From the NCBI GenBank assembly GCA_900314565.1, contig OMVU01000036.1:1-41586 (forward strand): a DNA stretch of 41,586 bases, read 5' to 3'. A program made the position numbers and the translations under genes. The stretch is from an uncultured Eubacteriales bacterium. GTDB lineage: Bacteria; Bacillota; Clostridia; Lachnospirales; Lachnospiraceae. The notes below the pieces were generated by a model, which was given only the letters and a program-made list of their open reading frames with translations, searched no databases and was not told where the DNA came from. Below, piece after piece: positions 33,941-41,586 of this stretch (the stretch's first letter is position 1; every line of letters begins with the position of its first letter).

Positions 33941-34636
33941 TCACGCCGTTATTATATACCATAAATGCCGAAAACCATCCCGCACCGTCCTCAGTTTCTC
34001 TGTCCGCACTCTCTGTGCCTTCTTAAGCGGCACGCTGACCTCTCCGATCCTTAGGTCTTTCCGGCTTGCTTCCGCGATCATTTCTGTGGCAAACTCCATA
34101 CCTGTGGTTTTGAATTCACATTTCTCCGATGCATCCTTCCGGATACCTCGAATGCCACAGTGCCAGTCATGGATCTTTACTCCAAATTTCACTCTGCCAC
34201 ACCACGAAAGGAATGGCACCCCCAGCTTATGTGACCAGCTCATAGCGCCGTCCTCCATCTGTCCGGCAAAGCGATCGCCTGTAACGAAGTCATACCTGTT
34301 TTCTGCAAGCGGCGAGTAAATAGGATCCAGATTGGAAAAATCGTATGTGCTGTCACAATCTCCAAAGATGATCACCTCACCTCTTGCTTTCCGAAGGCCT
34401 GTGCGCAGGGCACGGCCATAGCCGGGACGCAGTTCAGAGACGACACGTGCGCCGCAGCCCTTAGCAATTGCAGCCGAATTATCCGTGCTATTATTATCGA
34501 CAATCAGGATTTCCCCGATTTGATTGAAGCGGTCGTTAATGGAAGACAGGTAGCTCTGAGCCTGTCCGATGGAAAAGGCGATGTTTCCTTCTTCGTTCAG
34601 ACAAGGCATGAGGATAGTGAGATTAAGATTATTCAT
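33941..34636 (-). CDS. GtrB/DPM1-type family 2 glycosyltransferase, second copy
   Basis: 231 residues starting MNNLNLTILMPCLNEEGN at the ATG at 34636, which overlaps the upstream stop as ATGA, exactly like the copy at 6599-7315. It shares nearly all motifs with that copy: IVDNNSTDNSAAIAKGCGA, RPGYGRALRTGL, DxD-type FGDCDSTYDF (the middle A replaced by C), VKIHDWHCGIRGIRKDA, and a C-terminus without membrane helices. It probably makes a polyprenyl-phosphate sugar for the membrane paralogue D encoded just upstream. The high similarity suggests recent duplication or gene conversion. Confidence 0.9.
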   Translation of the reverse strand: MNNLNLTILMPCLNEEGNIAFSIGQAQSYLSSINDRFNQIGEILIVDNNSTDNSAAIAKGCGARVVSELRPGYGRALRTGLRKARGEVIIFGDCDSTYDFSNLDPIYSPLAENRYDFVTGDRFAGQMEDGAMSWSHKLGVPFLSWCGRVKFGVKIHDWHCGIRGIRKDASEKCEFKTTGMEFATEMIAEASRKDLRIGEVSVPLKKAQRVRTEKLRTVRDGFRHLWYIITA

Positions 34637-36057
34637 TCTCCTGTTCCCCCTGTCACACATAGACTGTGATCGGCATTTCGCTGATTATTTTGTTCCCTGA
34701 ACAGTTCAGCAAGTACAAAACACAATGCCAGAATACTTCCTGCCAAAGCCCTGTATGTAAAACTCCTATGGTACCAGGCATGGTTATGAAGGACCAAATA
34801 TCTAACCATGGGAATACAACCGATGACAAAGTATCCCGCCAACAATTGTCTGTTTGCAGTCTTATTAAGTTTTATCCTGCGAACCGCTATCAGAGTAATG
34901 ACGATTCCAACCATTAATCCCAGGATGAAATATCCGAATCGCCCATAATCAAATGGCAGAAGACATCTCAGATTCCTTCCAATCGCTCCAACAGCATACG
35001 CCAGTTGCGACTTGCCATTCGGGTCTCCTCCGATACGCTCTTCAATATGTGCAGTTACATAAGGCATGACATTTTCCTGAAGAATGAGCGATGCCAGAAT
35101 CCATTTTGAAAGCCACATCAGACTGAATCCGGCCAGCCATGAAAAACAAGATGACGCGATCATCTTTACAAACATGGTAAGTCCTTGGATATCTCCTTCC
35201 GCATCGGAATTGACGACGCTCTGTTTATTTCTCCACCGGATACTCACCATAAGAAGCAGAGGGATCACCAGTGTAATTGTCTCTGTTGTCAGGAAATCCA
35301 GATATGCAATGAAAATGCCGGTAAAGAAAAACAAGGGTGTCGCTTTCTCCCACGCCCCCGTTTGAGCGATTTTCACACTAATAATGGAAGCAATCAGCAT
35401 TACAAAAAAGCACCAGTAATATTCCAGACAGATAGGAACAAACCAGATGCTGACCATGACAAGCGATATGATCAAAGAAATGGCTTCCAATACATAATGC
35501 CCTTTTATCAAAAGCAGCAGCAAAAATGCCAGCAGCATCGCCAGAATAAAAGAATGCAGAACATAAATCTGCCGGATATTTGCGAAAATGTGCATGAACC
35601 TGATGATTCCGGCTGACCCGTGCCAATAGCGAAGATATTCTTTGTTCGCATGCAGTCGATTATCGACCGATTGCTGAAACAGTTTTATCGATTCATCCGT
35701 ATCTTTCGGGGTGCCGTAATACTTGGCCCACATCACTGCTTTCAGCTTTTCGGCATTTGTAAATCGAAATTGATCAAAGGCCCTGTCAAAATTGTGAGGG
35801 GCTATTTCGTCTCCCAAGTGGTACGCGATATTCAGCGTCAACATGTCTGCATACGGATGCACTTTACTGCTGTTGATCCCCGGGAGAATCTGCCATGTCG
35901 TCGGGCGTTCAGCCAGGATTCCGGCAGACTCTTCCATATGTTTTTGAATGGCATCCTGCGGGATATAGGCAGTTGCAAGCATCACACAGGTGAGAAGGAA
36001 TATCAGGGCTCCCAGATATATTATGTAGGTGGTCAAATTTTGAATATTTCGTCTCAT
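34633..36057 (-). CDS. Polytopic membrane protein, GT-C-like, paralogue D
   Basis: 474 residues, the longest of the four paralogues; the extra length includes an insert after the YADMLTLNIAYHL motif (GDEIAPHNFDRAFDQFRF) and an insert near residue 285 (SDAEGDIQGLTMFVK). It keeps EYLRYWHGSAGIIR, WFVPICLEYYWCF, YLDFLTTETITLVIP and a C-terminal HRSFTYRALAGSILAL. About 11 hydrophobic helices. AAGGA precedes its ATG and its stop overlaps the GtrB-like start by four bases. This two-gene D-GtrB module lies immediately upstream of the pilus locus, mirroring the C-B-GtrB-A module downstream of it. The inferred role is outer-face sugar transfer. Confidence 0.7.
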   Translation of the reverse strand: MRRNIQNLTTYIIYLGALIFLLTCVMLATAYIPQDAIQKHMEESAGILAERPTTWQILPGINSSKVHPYADMLTLNIAYHLGDEIAPHNFDRAFDQFRFTNAEKLKAVMWAKYYGTPKDTDESIKLFQQSVDNRLHANKEYLRYWHGSAGIIRFMHIFANIRQIYVLHSFILAMLLAFLLLLLIKGHYVLEAISLIISLVMVSIWFVPICLEYYWCFFVMLIASIISVKIAQTGAWEKATPLFFFTGIFIAYLDFLTTETITLVIPLLLMVSIRWRNKQSVVNSDAEGDIQGLTMFVKMIASSCFSWLAGFSLMWLSKWILASLILQENVMPYVTAHIEERIGGDPNGKSQLAYAVGAIGRNLRCLLPFDYGRFGYFILGLMVGIVITLIAVRRIKLNKTANRQLLAGYFVIGCIPMVRYLVLHNHAWYHRSFTYRALAGSILALCFVLAELFREQNNQRNADHSLCVTGGTGE

Positions 36058-36117
36058 TTTTCCTTATTTGTCATCGCACACATCATACAGGATATTGCAA
36101 CTGCATTGTCTACGATC

Positions 36118-36840
36118 TCAAAACTTTCGTATAATGTGCCGCGCGACTATCAAAATTGTGAACTGCAAAGGATAAAAACAACTATACATCCAGCCGAACC
36201 ATTTACTAAGGTAGCCAAGATTCCGGTTGTAGAAAGCAAGTGGAACAACCGCCACCAGAGTACCAACTAAACGGCGATTAAAAGATTTAGCCGATTCCAT
36301 CAGCGCTTCTCCACCACTGAATCCAGCACTACCCCAAATGTACACGCAGATATATATGACGTCGATCAGCAGAAGCACACATAAGCGCTGTATGAAGTTT
36401 AAACTATCCGCCCGCTGGAGATACACGTAGAAAAGTACAATCAGAACCACACCTCCAAATCCATATCCTGCTCGCAGGAAATGCGCGGAAAAAGCGGCTA
36501 TGAATCAGATTACCACAGCGCCCGTTCGTGCTATCACTTGATTTTGAGCATGTCTACCTTCCCACCAGCCCACAAGAATTAGGGCAACAAATCCTATCAG
36601 CAACATAGGAATTGTATTCTGCGTTTTCCAGTTCATCCACTTCAGGAGAATATACTGATCGTGGAGCGGCTCGCTCCACGTAGATAAAATCAAAAGTTTA
36701 AGCACATGGCTTCGAAGGCGATCAGGCTTCTCCCTCAAATGATAGTAACTCTCTGCAATAAGAAAAGCGTAGACGATGAATGCGACACGGCCAATATTAC
36801 GCATTACGTTGTTATTGTTAACAAGCCAGAATATGCTCTG
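36118..36840 (-). pseudogene. TraX-family membrane protein, 5'-truncated with an in-frame stop
   Basis: Reading begins around 36840 inside the chimeric ORF with NNNNVMRNIGRVAFIVYAFLI, the TraX pattern of G-R-x-A-F-P-x-F-A-F. It continues through SEPLHDQYIL and several helices, meets TGA at 36505, then carries on in the same frame (AAFSAHFLRAGYGFGG… to LSKWFGWMYSCFYPLQFTIL) to the stop at 36118. K-W-x-F-Y-x-F-Y-P-x-H/Q near the end is the TraX C-terminal signature. TraX acetylates F pilin in plasmid systems; chromosomal homologues in Firmicutes are of unknown use. The first helices are missing because a phage fragment is joined to the gene. Confidence 0.78.
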
Positions 36841-38208
36841 TCCTTTTCGCTCTCCGACGCACCCATCGGAATCCATGAGGCCCTGCAGCAGCGCCCATCT
36901 CTGTTTCTCCGATGCTCTCAGGTACTCAGCCCGGATTGCCTTATCCCGAAAAGACTTTAAAAGGATGGGCTTCAGTTCCGTATAGTTCAGAACTTCGCTC
37001 CCACCGCACTTCTGCGGATAACGATTGTGAAGCTGATAAGGTATGAATGAGATAATATCCTCTACATCTTCATCCCTTACTGTGATCTCCGGCTTCATGG
37101 CGTTTCCATTCCCAAGCCAATACCCATAAAGATACGGATCAACTGGAAGATCGGTATCTGGAATTTTCAGCGGAGCAGCTACCGGGATTCTAATAAGAGA
37201 GCGCCGTGCTTCTTTCGGATCATCCCTATGACGGTCTCTGAATGCTTGTGTCCTTCGAAATATTTCTCCCGTTGTCCACAGCACAGAGCGCGGTTTCCCA
37301 TAAATATAATCGCAGTTCCACAAATGTCGTTCCCCAGCAATAATGCTGCTCCCATCGCGAAACGTCAGTTTATAAGCCTGCTCGGTATCATCCACTTCAC
37401 TCTTAGCCATCACATGGCAGGGCTTGCCATTCTCGTCAAAAACGGTATCGCCCACCTTCAGATCCCCCATTGCCTTAAAGCCAGCAGGCGTCGGGATTGG
37501 TGTGTCCAGCGCTAATTGCTTTCCATTCTTCTTTGGTATCTCCACATAAGCCGTCCGGAACTGCCGGTGACCATTCTCATCGACGATCCCAAACACATCC
37601 CGGATGATCTGCTCCTGCCATGGCAGAAGCCAGAAGCGCTTCCCGGCCCAGCGGCCTTTCGTATGCTTCAGGTTCTCAATAAACCGGACAGCACGGTTAG
37701 CGCGATCCTCATCGTAATGGGAAGTCGGCAGCATGAACTTCGTCGGAATGCCAACATTCCGAGCCTGCACGGCTTCCTCGAAATCATCATAATACCCGAG
37801 ATGGATTTCCTGCTGGGATACCTTAATCCGTGCACGGTATTTTTCATTTCGCGGATAAAAATCAACGCCGGATACGCCGCTGCTGTTGTTGCACTGCAGG
37901 CTGTGGTTGATCTGGTTCTGCTGATGCGTCACGACCCGCAGGTTTTCTGACCGGTTGTCCAGCGTATCGAGACTGATATGGTCGACCTCGTATCCCGGCG
38001 GACAGTCACAGAGCACCCGGTGCAAGTAATTGCCGTGCCGGTCAATGAGATACAGCTTCCTGTGACCCGGCTTTCGGTAATTCCGGTACCATTTCGTATC
38101 CCGGATGCGGTCAAACCGGTTTTTATCAAACAGGAACCGAGTTCCATCCGGCAACGTGCCTATCCCGGTGTTCCCTTCAAAGCGGTAACTGACATTACTC
38201 ACTGCCAT
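36505..38208 (-). pseudogene. Chimeric ORF: HNH/AP2 nuclease + large terminase start + truncated intein + TraX fragment
   Basis: One open frame of 567 codons from the ATG at 38208 (GGAAGG upstream, inside the end of the methyltransferase gene). Residues ~1-150 are an HNH homing nuclease with an AP2-like tail (CPPGYEVDHISLDTLDNRSE, NLRVVTHQQNQ, SSGVSGVDFYP). Residues ~154-230 are the N-terminus of an HK97-type large terminase (RANRAVRFIENLKHTKGRWA, LLPWQEQIIRDVFG), reaching Walker A as IPKKNGK. There an intein begins (QLALDTPIPTPAGFKAMGDL). It has a block-B His (AGERHLW) and both LAGLIDADG motifs (YLYGYWLGNG, LQGLMDSDG), but no C-terminal splicing motifs. At about residue 457 the frame passes into TraX (NNNNVMRNIGRVAF). 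The terminase ATPase and nuclease domains are gone, so neither splicing nor packaging can work. Confidence 0.85.
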
Positions 38209-39460
38209 CACCGCCTTCCGGCTCGAAGGAAGCGACCTCCTCAAACTTCAGTTTCTGACCGTCGCGAATCACATACACATCCGCGTAATTACCGTAATGA
38301 CTCTGGATATACCGCTTCACGACTACATCGACGAACTTTTCTTCGATCTCGATACCCATCGCCACACGATCCGTTTCATCGCAGGCAATCAGTGTGCTGC
38401 CGCTACCGAGAAACGGATCAAGAACAACACCGTTTGTCATGGTACTATTCTTAATGGGATATGCCATCAGTGCCACCGGTTTCATAGTCAGATGATCCTT
38501 GTTCGATTTCGGGCGGTCATACTCCCAGATCGTTGTCTGTTTCCGGTCGGAATACCACTGGTGCTTCCCATCTTTTTTCCAACCATAGAGACAGGGCTCA
38601 TGCATCCACTGATACGGAGACCGGCCCAGCACCAGCGCATTCTTCTTCCAAATGCAACAGCCAGACAGATAGAATCCGGCCTCATCAAAAGCCCTGCGGA
38701 AGATCAGACCTTTCGTATCTGCATGGAAAATATAGATGCTGCCGTCATCGGCAAGCACATCCGCCATGCATTTCATCGCCTTCAGCGTGAAGTCATAGGC
38801 ATCGGCATCGTTCAGGTCATCGTTCTGAATGGTTCCCGCCGTCCCATGGTAAGCTACAAAGTACGGAAGATCGGAAAGCACCATGTTGACTTTCACATCA
38901 CCAAGCAGGGCCTTGTAAGAATCCGGCAGGGTCGAATCCCCGCACAGGACTTTGTGCCTGCCAAGAAGCCACACATCGCCTTTCTTTGAAAAAACCGGCT
39001 GTTTCAGTTCCGACTCCACATCGAAGTCATCTTCCTTCACGGCCTTGTCGTGTACCTTGTTGAACAGGGTCTCAATCTCCGGCGGATCGAAGCCAGTCTT
39101 GTCCAGGTCAAAATCGGAATCCTGAATATCCTGCAGCAGATCCGCCAGCAGGTTTTCATCCCACGCTCCGGTGATTTTATTGAGCGCGATGTTCAGTGCC
39201 TTCTCTCTGACTTTATCGATATCCACAACGGCGCAGGGAACCTCGGTGTACCCAAGATCCATCGCAACCGTCAGCCTCTGGTGACCGCCGATAATGGTCA
39301 TATCCGCATTTACCACAAGAGGGTCGGCAAAACCAAATTCCTCGATGCTGTTTTTGATCTTTTCGTATTCCTTATCACCCGGCTTCAGCTTTTTACGCGG
39401 ATTGTATTCCGCAGGCTTCAGCTCACTTACCGCGATCACTTTCAGTATTGCTGTTTTCAT
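38195..39460 (-). CDS. Phage ParB-domain DNA methyltransferase
   Basis: 421 residues. An N-terminal ParB/Srx-like domain (~5-110: PAEYNPRKKLKPGDKEY, IIGGHQRLTVAMDLGY) is fused to an N4/N6 amino-methyltransferase (~160-400). Motif IV is SDLPY near residue 194, a variant of D/S-P-P-Y with L for the first P. Motif I is DPFLGSGST near residue 346, and the order IV-before-I indicates the beta class. Such enzymes sit beside terminase genes in Clostridia prophages and probably protect phage DNA from host restriction. It overlaps the zinc-finger gene by 38 bases upstream and the chimeric ORF by 14 bases downstream. The nearby metK would supply S-adenosylmethionine. Confidence 0.92.
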   Translation of the reverse strand: MKTAILKVIAVSELKPAEYNPRKKLKPGDKEYEKIKNSIEEFGFADPLVVNADMTIIGGHQRLTVAMDLGYTEVPCAVVDIDKVREKALNIALNKITGAWDENLLADLLQDIQDSDFDLDKTGFDPPEIETLFNKVHDKAVKEDDFDVESELKQPVFSKKGDVWLLGRHKVLCGDSTLPDSYKALLGDVKVNMVLSDLPYFVAYHGTAGTIQNDDLNDADAYDFTLKAMKCMADVLADDGSIYIFHADTKGLIFRRAFDEAGFYLSGCCIWKKNALVLGRSPYQWMHEPCLYGWKKDGKHQWYSDRKQTTIWEYDRPKSNKDHLTMKPVALMAYPIKNSTMTNGVVLDPFLGSGSTLIACDETDRVAMGIEIEEKFVDVVVKRYIQSHYGNYADVYVIRDGQKLKFEEVASFEPEGGDGSE

Positions 39461-39764
39461 ACCCTTCTCCTTTCAGCGTCCGGCCCCGGTTGGCACAAGC
39501 CCGGCTGCAATATCTTCTCTGCCTTTTGTTTTCATGCTGGGCAAAAAACGTCCGGCCACAGACCGGGCAGACCTGCTCATGGTAGGAATCCCACTGCTTC
39601 GGTTTCGGATGGGCCTTCCAGTACCTGCGCCTGCAGGGATCGGAGCAGAACTTCCGGGGCCTGCCGGTTTCCTTCTGCCGGATCTGTGTCCCGCACACCG
39701 GGCAGAAACGCTGCACGCATCCGGCGATGAATTCATCCATATCCACTTTTTCAAATTCGACCAC
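39423..39764 (-). CDS. Small phage double zinc-ribbon protein
   Basis: 113 residues with two Cys4-type knuckles: CPVCGTQIRQKETG…RKFCSDPCRRRYW (~21-48) and CPVCGRTFFAQHENKRQRRY…CSRAC (~66-90). It has no membrane segment. Similar small zinc-finger proteins are encoded directly before ParB-methyltransferases in phage packaging modules; they may bind DNA, but no activity is known to me. The large overlap with the methyltransferase start implies translational coupling. Confidence 0.8.
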   Translation of the reverse strand: MVEFEKVDMDEFIAGCVQRFCPVCGTQIRQKETGRPRKFCSDPCRRRYWKAHPKPKQWDSYHEQVCPVCGRTFFAQHENKRQRRYCSRACANRGRTLKGEGYENSNTESDRGK

Positions 39765-40150
39765 CGGATACGCCCCCTTTCATGTGGCAATGAAAGCCCT
39801 GTGGATTTTGCGATTTTCTGTAAAAAGGCATGAAAAAAGCGGAGGCATTTTCGTCCCCGCATGGCTTGCTTTCCCTGTCGTTTCAAATGTCCTCCCGGAC
39901 ATATAAAAAGGCGTAAAATCTGCTGTTTTCCCATGGAATCACAGGTGTTTACGCAGATTTACGCCCTTTGATCTGAAGAGGAGGATCTTGGAAATATCTA
40001 TGTTTTGTTACCGTATGGGACAGCCTTACCCCCGCCCTATGAATTTCGCGGAAATGCACGCGAGAGGGGGCGGCGGTCTGTGGGGGCTGGCCTTTTAGAG
40101 ATTCATACCCGGCCCCCGGGGCCGCGCTTTGACTTTCGTCCCGCATGGAA
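39765..40150. other. Non-coding phage spacer where the small terminase gene would be expected; possible cos region
   Basis: No credible gene is seen; minus-strand frames here are shadows. It contains the inverted repeat GGCGTAAAATCTGC (39910-39923) / GCAGATTTACGCC (39953-39965). It also has a GC-rich block at ~40050-40135 with G- and C-runs. In HNH-encoding cos phages the HNH nuclease gene, the cohesive-end site and the terminase genes are adjacent, so this spacer could contain cos. The small terminase normally found in this area is absent. Confidence 0.45.
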
Positions 40151-40516
40151 TCAGTAATGGTAGGTCGGATGGCTGTCTTCCCGACCGGTCTTTTTGTCAT
40201 GACAGCTCTTACAAAGGCCGCGCCAGTTGCTCCGATCCCAGAAGAGAACCGGATCTCCCCGGTGCGGTTTGATGTGGTCGACCACGGTTGCCTTGACGTA
40301 GCGTCCGTCCTTCAGGCATTCCTCACAGAGCCTGTGCTCCGGCATGGACAGGAAGCGTTTGCTCTCCCGCTGCCACGCCGCACCATAGCCACGGCTGCTG
40401 GCCGAGCGCGTCGCTTCCGGGTGGAGCTTCTTATGCTCCTCGCAGTACTTCTGCCCGTATGGGATAAGGGCTGGACAGCCCGGGTGCCTGCAGGGGACGT
40501 TGACACGGGACGGCAT
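40151..40516 (-). CDS. Phage HNH endonuclease, packaging-associated
   Basis: 121 residues from the ATG at 40516, which shares one base with the metK stop (TGATG). Zinc-binding Cys pairs (CRHPGCPALIPYGQKYCEEH; CEECLKDGR; LCKSCHDKK) frame the HNH core VVDHIKPHRGDPVLFWDRSN, with the metal-binding D-H and N. This is the type that works with the large terminase in cleaving DNA at cos. Length and layout are normal, and the gene appears intact although the terminase downstream is broken. Confidence 0.93.
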   Translation of the reverse strand: MPSRVNVPCRHPGCPALIPYGQKYCEEHKKLHPEATRSASSRGYGAAWQRESKRFLSMPEHRLCEECLKDGRYVKATVVDHIKPHRGDPVLFWDRSNWRGLCKSCHDKKTGREDSHPTYHY

Positions 40517-41528
40517 CACATCTCCCAGGGAAGGCCCTGCTTCCCGAAATGCCCGTAACTGCTCACCTTGTTGTAATCAACGGAGAGCAGATCCAGATCC
40601 CTTATAATGCCCTTTGGTGTCAGGTCATAGTTCTCACGGACATACCGGTTTATGAATTCCGGGTTCTGGTATTCCGTGCCGAAACAGTCGATATACACAG
40701 CTACCGGCTGCAGGACGCCAATGGCATAAGCCAGCTGCACCTCACACTTATCGGCATACCCGGAGAGCACGATATCCCGCGCTATCTTCCGGGCCATGTA
40801 GGCAGCCGAGCGGTCAACCTTCGTCGGGTCTTTTCCGGACAGCGCACCGCCGCCGATATGCCCAATCCCGCCATAGGTATCACAGGCCAGCTTCCTGCCG
40901 GTAACCCCGCAGTCCGCATAAGGGCCGCCGATCACAAACCTGCCGGTCGGATTGACCAGCTTTTCAAAGTCCGTATTCAGTACATACTCGGATGCGGCCA
41001 GTACCATGATCGACTCAATGATATGCCGGAAATCTGCTACCTCCACATCCGGGCTATGCTGGACGCTGCAGAGGAAGGTCGTAATTCGTCCGGTATCATA
41101 ATCGTAGGAAACCTGGGCCTTGGCATCGGCCCGGAACATCCTGCTCGGGTGGTTACGCAGGATCTGCAGGAAGCGTGTCGCCACCATAAAGGGAATCGGC
41201 ATGAGCTCCGGTGTTTCATTCGTCGCATAGCCGTACATGATTCCCTGATCACCGGCACCGCCCTTATCAACGCCAAGCGCGATATCCAGCCCATCTTCTC
41301 CCATCCGATCTTGGTAAAGACGCTGACCACAAGAGCCCGGTAATCCGGCTTATGGGTGCTAGTCAGCTCCCCGGCAATGATCACATGGTTATCTTTGAGC
41401 AGGCATTCGATGGCAGCTCTCGATTTCGGATCGTACTTCAGGCAGTCCGTTACGATCGCATCGGCGATCTGGTCACAGATCTTATCGGGATGCCCGTCCG
41501 ATATCTGTTCGCAGGTAAGTACTCTCAT
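40516..41528 (-). pseudogene. metK: Phage S-adenosylmethionine synthetase with a frameshift
   Basis: The start is the ATG at 41528 (MRVLTCEQISDGHPDKICDQ) with AAAGGA seven bases upstream. The first ~78 codons include the ATP-binding GHPDKICDQIADAI and end normally at SVFTKIGW. The frame must then shift near 41290-41305 to continue DGLDIALGVDKGGAGDQGIM…, the conserved GGGALSGKDPTKVDRSAAYM and the end KQGLPWEM at 40516. Combined length (~337 residues) is a little below bacterial MetK (~390), as expected for phage versions. One missing base in GGATGGGAGAAGATGG explains the break. It is either a true inactivating mutation or a sequencing error. In context it would provide methyl donor for the ParB-methyltransferase. 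Confidence 0.82.
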
Positions 41529-41546
41529 AATCGTTCCTTTCATGAT

Positions 41547-41576
41547 AAAAGCCCCGATGGATTTCTCCACCGAGGC
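41547..41576 (-). terminator. Intrinsic terminator of an upstream gene beyond the window
   Basis: On the minus strand GCCTCGGTGGA pairs with TCCATCGGGGC (two wobble pairs) around a GAAA tetraloop, followed by TTTT. It lies just before the metK ribosome site, so it closes the transcript coming from the right or attenuates metK. Confidence 0.8.
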
Positions 41577-41586
41577 CCTGTTCATT

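Noticed and set aside
39949-40200. 83-aa minus-strand frame as a possible small terminase
   Set aside because: It overlaps the HNH gene end, lacks a ribosome site and terminase-like helix-turn-helix features, and runs through GC-rich inverted-repeat DNA.
1-41586. Known antiphage defence operon (restriction, CBASS, retron, toxin-antitoxin)
   Set aside because: Apart from the phage methyltransferase and the broken Rpn-like gene I see no defence effector, reverse transcriptase, cyclase or toxin-antitoxin pair.

Overview
The window looks like the chromosome of a low-to-mid GC Firmicute, most likely a gut or rumen Lachnospiraceae-type Clostridium relative. The reasons are strong AGGAGG-type ribosome sites, intrinsic terminators, VanZ, sortase-anchored Cna_B/SpaA surface proteins, a PD-(D/E)XK 'family transposase' (Rpn-like) gene with a coiled-coil tail, and a Clostridium-type phage packaging module. 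Apart from vanZ and the IS21 genes, every gene lies on the minus strand. I saw no rRNA, tRNA or CRISPR array.

Left flank (1-5.3 kb): a vanZ-like gene with a consensus promoter and terminator is followed by an Rpn-like nuclease gene that has been hit twice. A 2,585-bp IS21-family element (istA-istB, imperfect terminal repeats, CTCAAT duplication) splits its middle. A 90-bp triple-hairpin element with a possible TATT duplication breaks its 3' part. A decayed glycosyltransferase remnant follows.

Glycosylation-like module (5.3-9.9 kb, with paralogues at 33.9-36.1 kb): a tightly overlapping minus-strand operon encodes three paralogous polytopic membrane proteins and a GtrB/DPM1-type glycosyltransferase. 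A fourth membrane paralogue and a second GtrB-like enzyme sit on the other side of the pilus locus. I infer polyprenyl-phosphate-sugar synthesis coupled to GT-C-like transfer at the cell surface, possibly onto pilins or another envelope polymer.

Pilus/adhesin locus (10-33.4 kb): in transcription order (right to left) it holds a membrane-anchored unknown protein (TTG start), a class C sortase, a small pilin ending in LPQTGQLWW, a second sortase, a 2058-aa adhesin (LPESG), a 2515-aa adhesin (LPNTG), a small coiled-coil protein, signal peptidase I, a truncated third adhesin copy, and a SpaA-type major pilin (LPSTG). A promoter/leader-like sequence recurs in front of three of these units, which suggests co-regulation.

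Right flank (36.1-41.6 kb): a damaged prophage packaging segment contains frameshifted metK, an HNH nuclease, a non-coding cos-like gap without a recognisable small terminase, a zinc-finger protein and a ParB-methyltransferase. It ends in one remarkable chimeric ORF in which an HNH/AP2 nuclease, the start of a large terminase, a truncated Gln-first intein and a TraX membrane-protein fragment are fused in frame. The rest of TraX follows after an in-frame TGA.

The most interesting points are the chimeric HNH-TerL-intein-TraX ORF, the shared leader element of the pilus locus, the membrane-protein/GtrB modules on both sides of it, and the small hairpin element.
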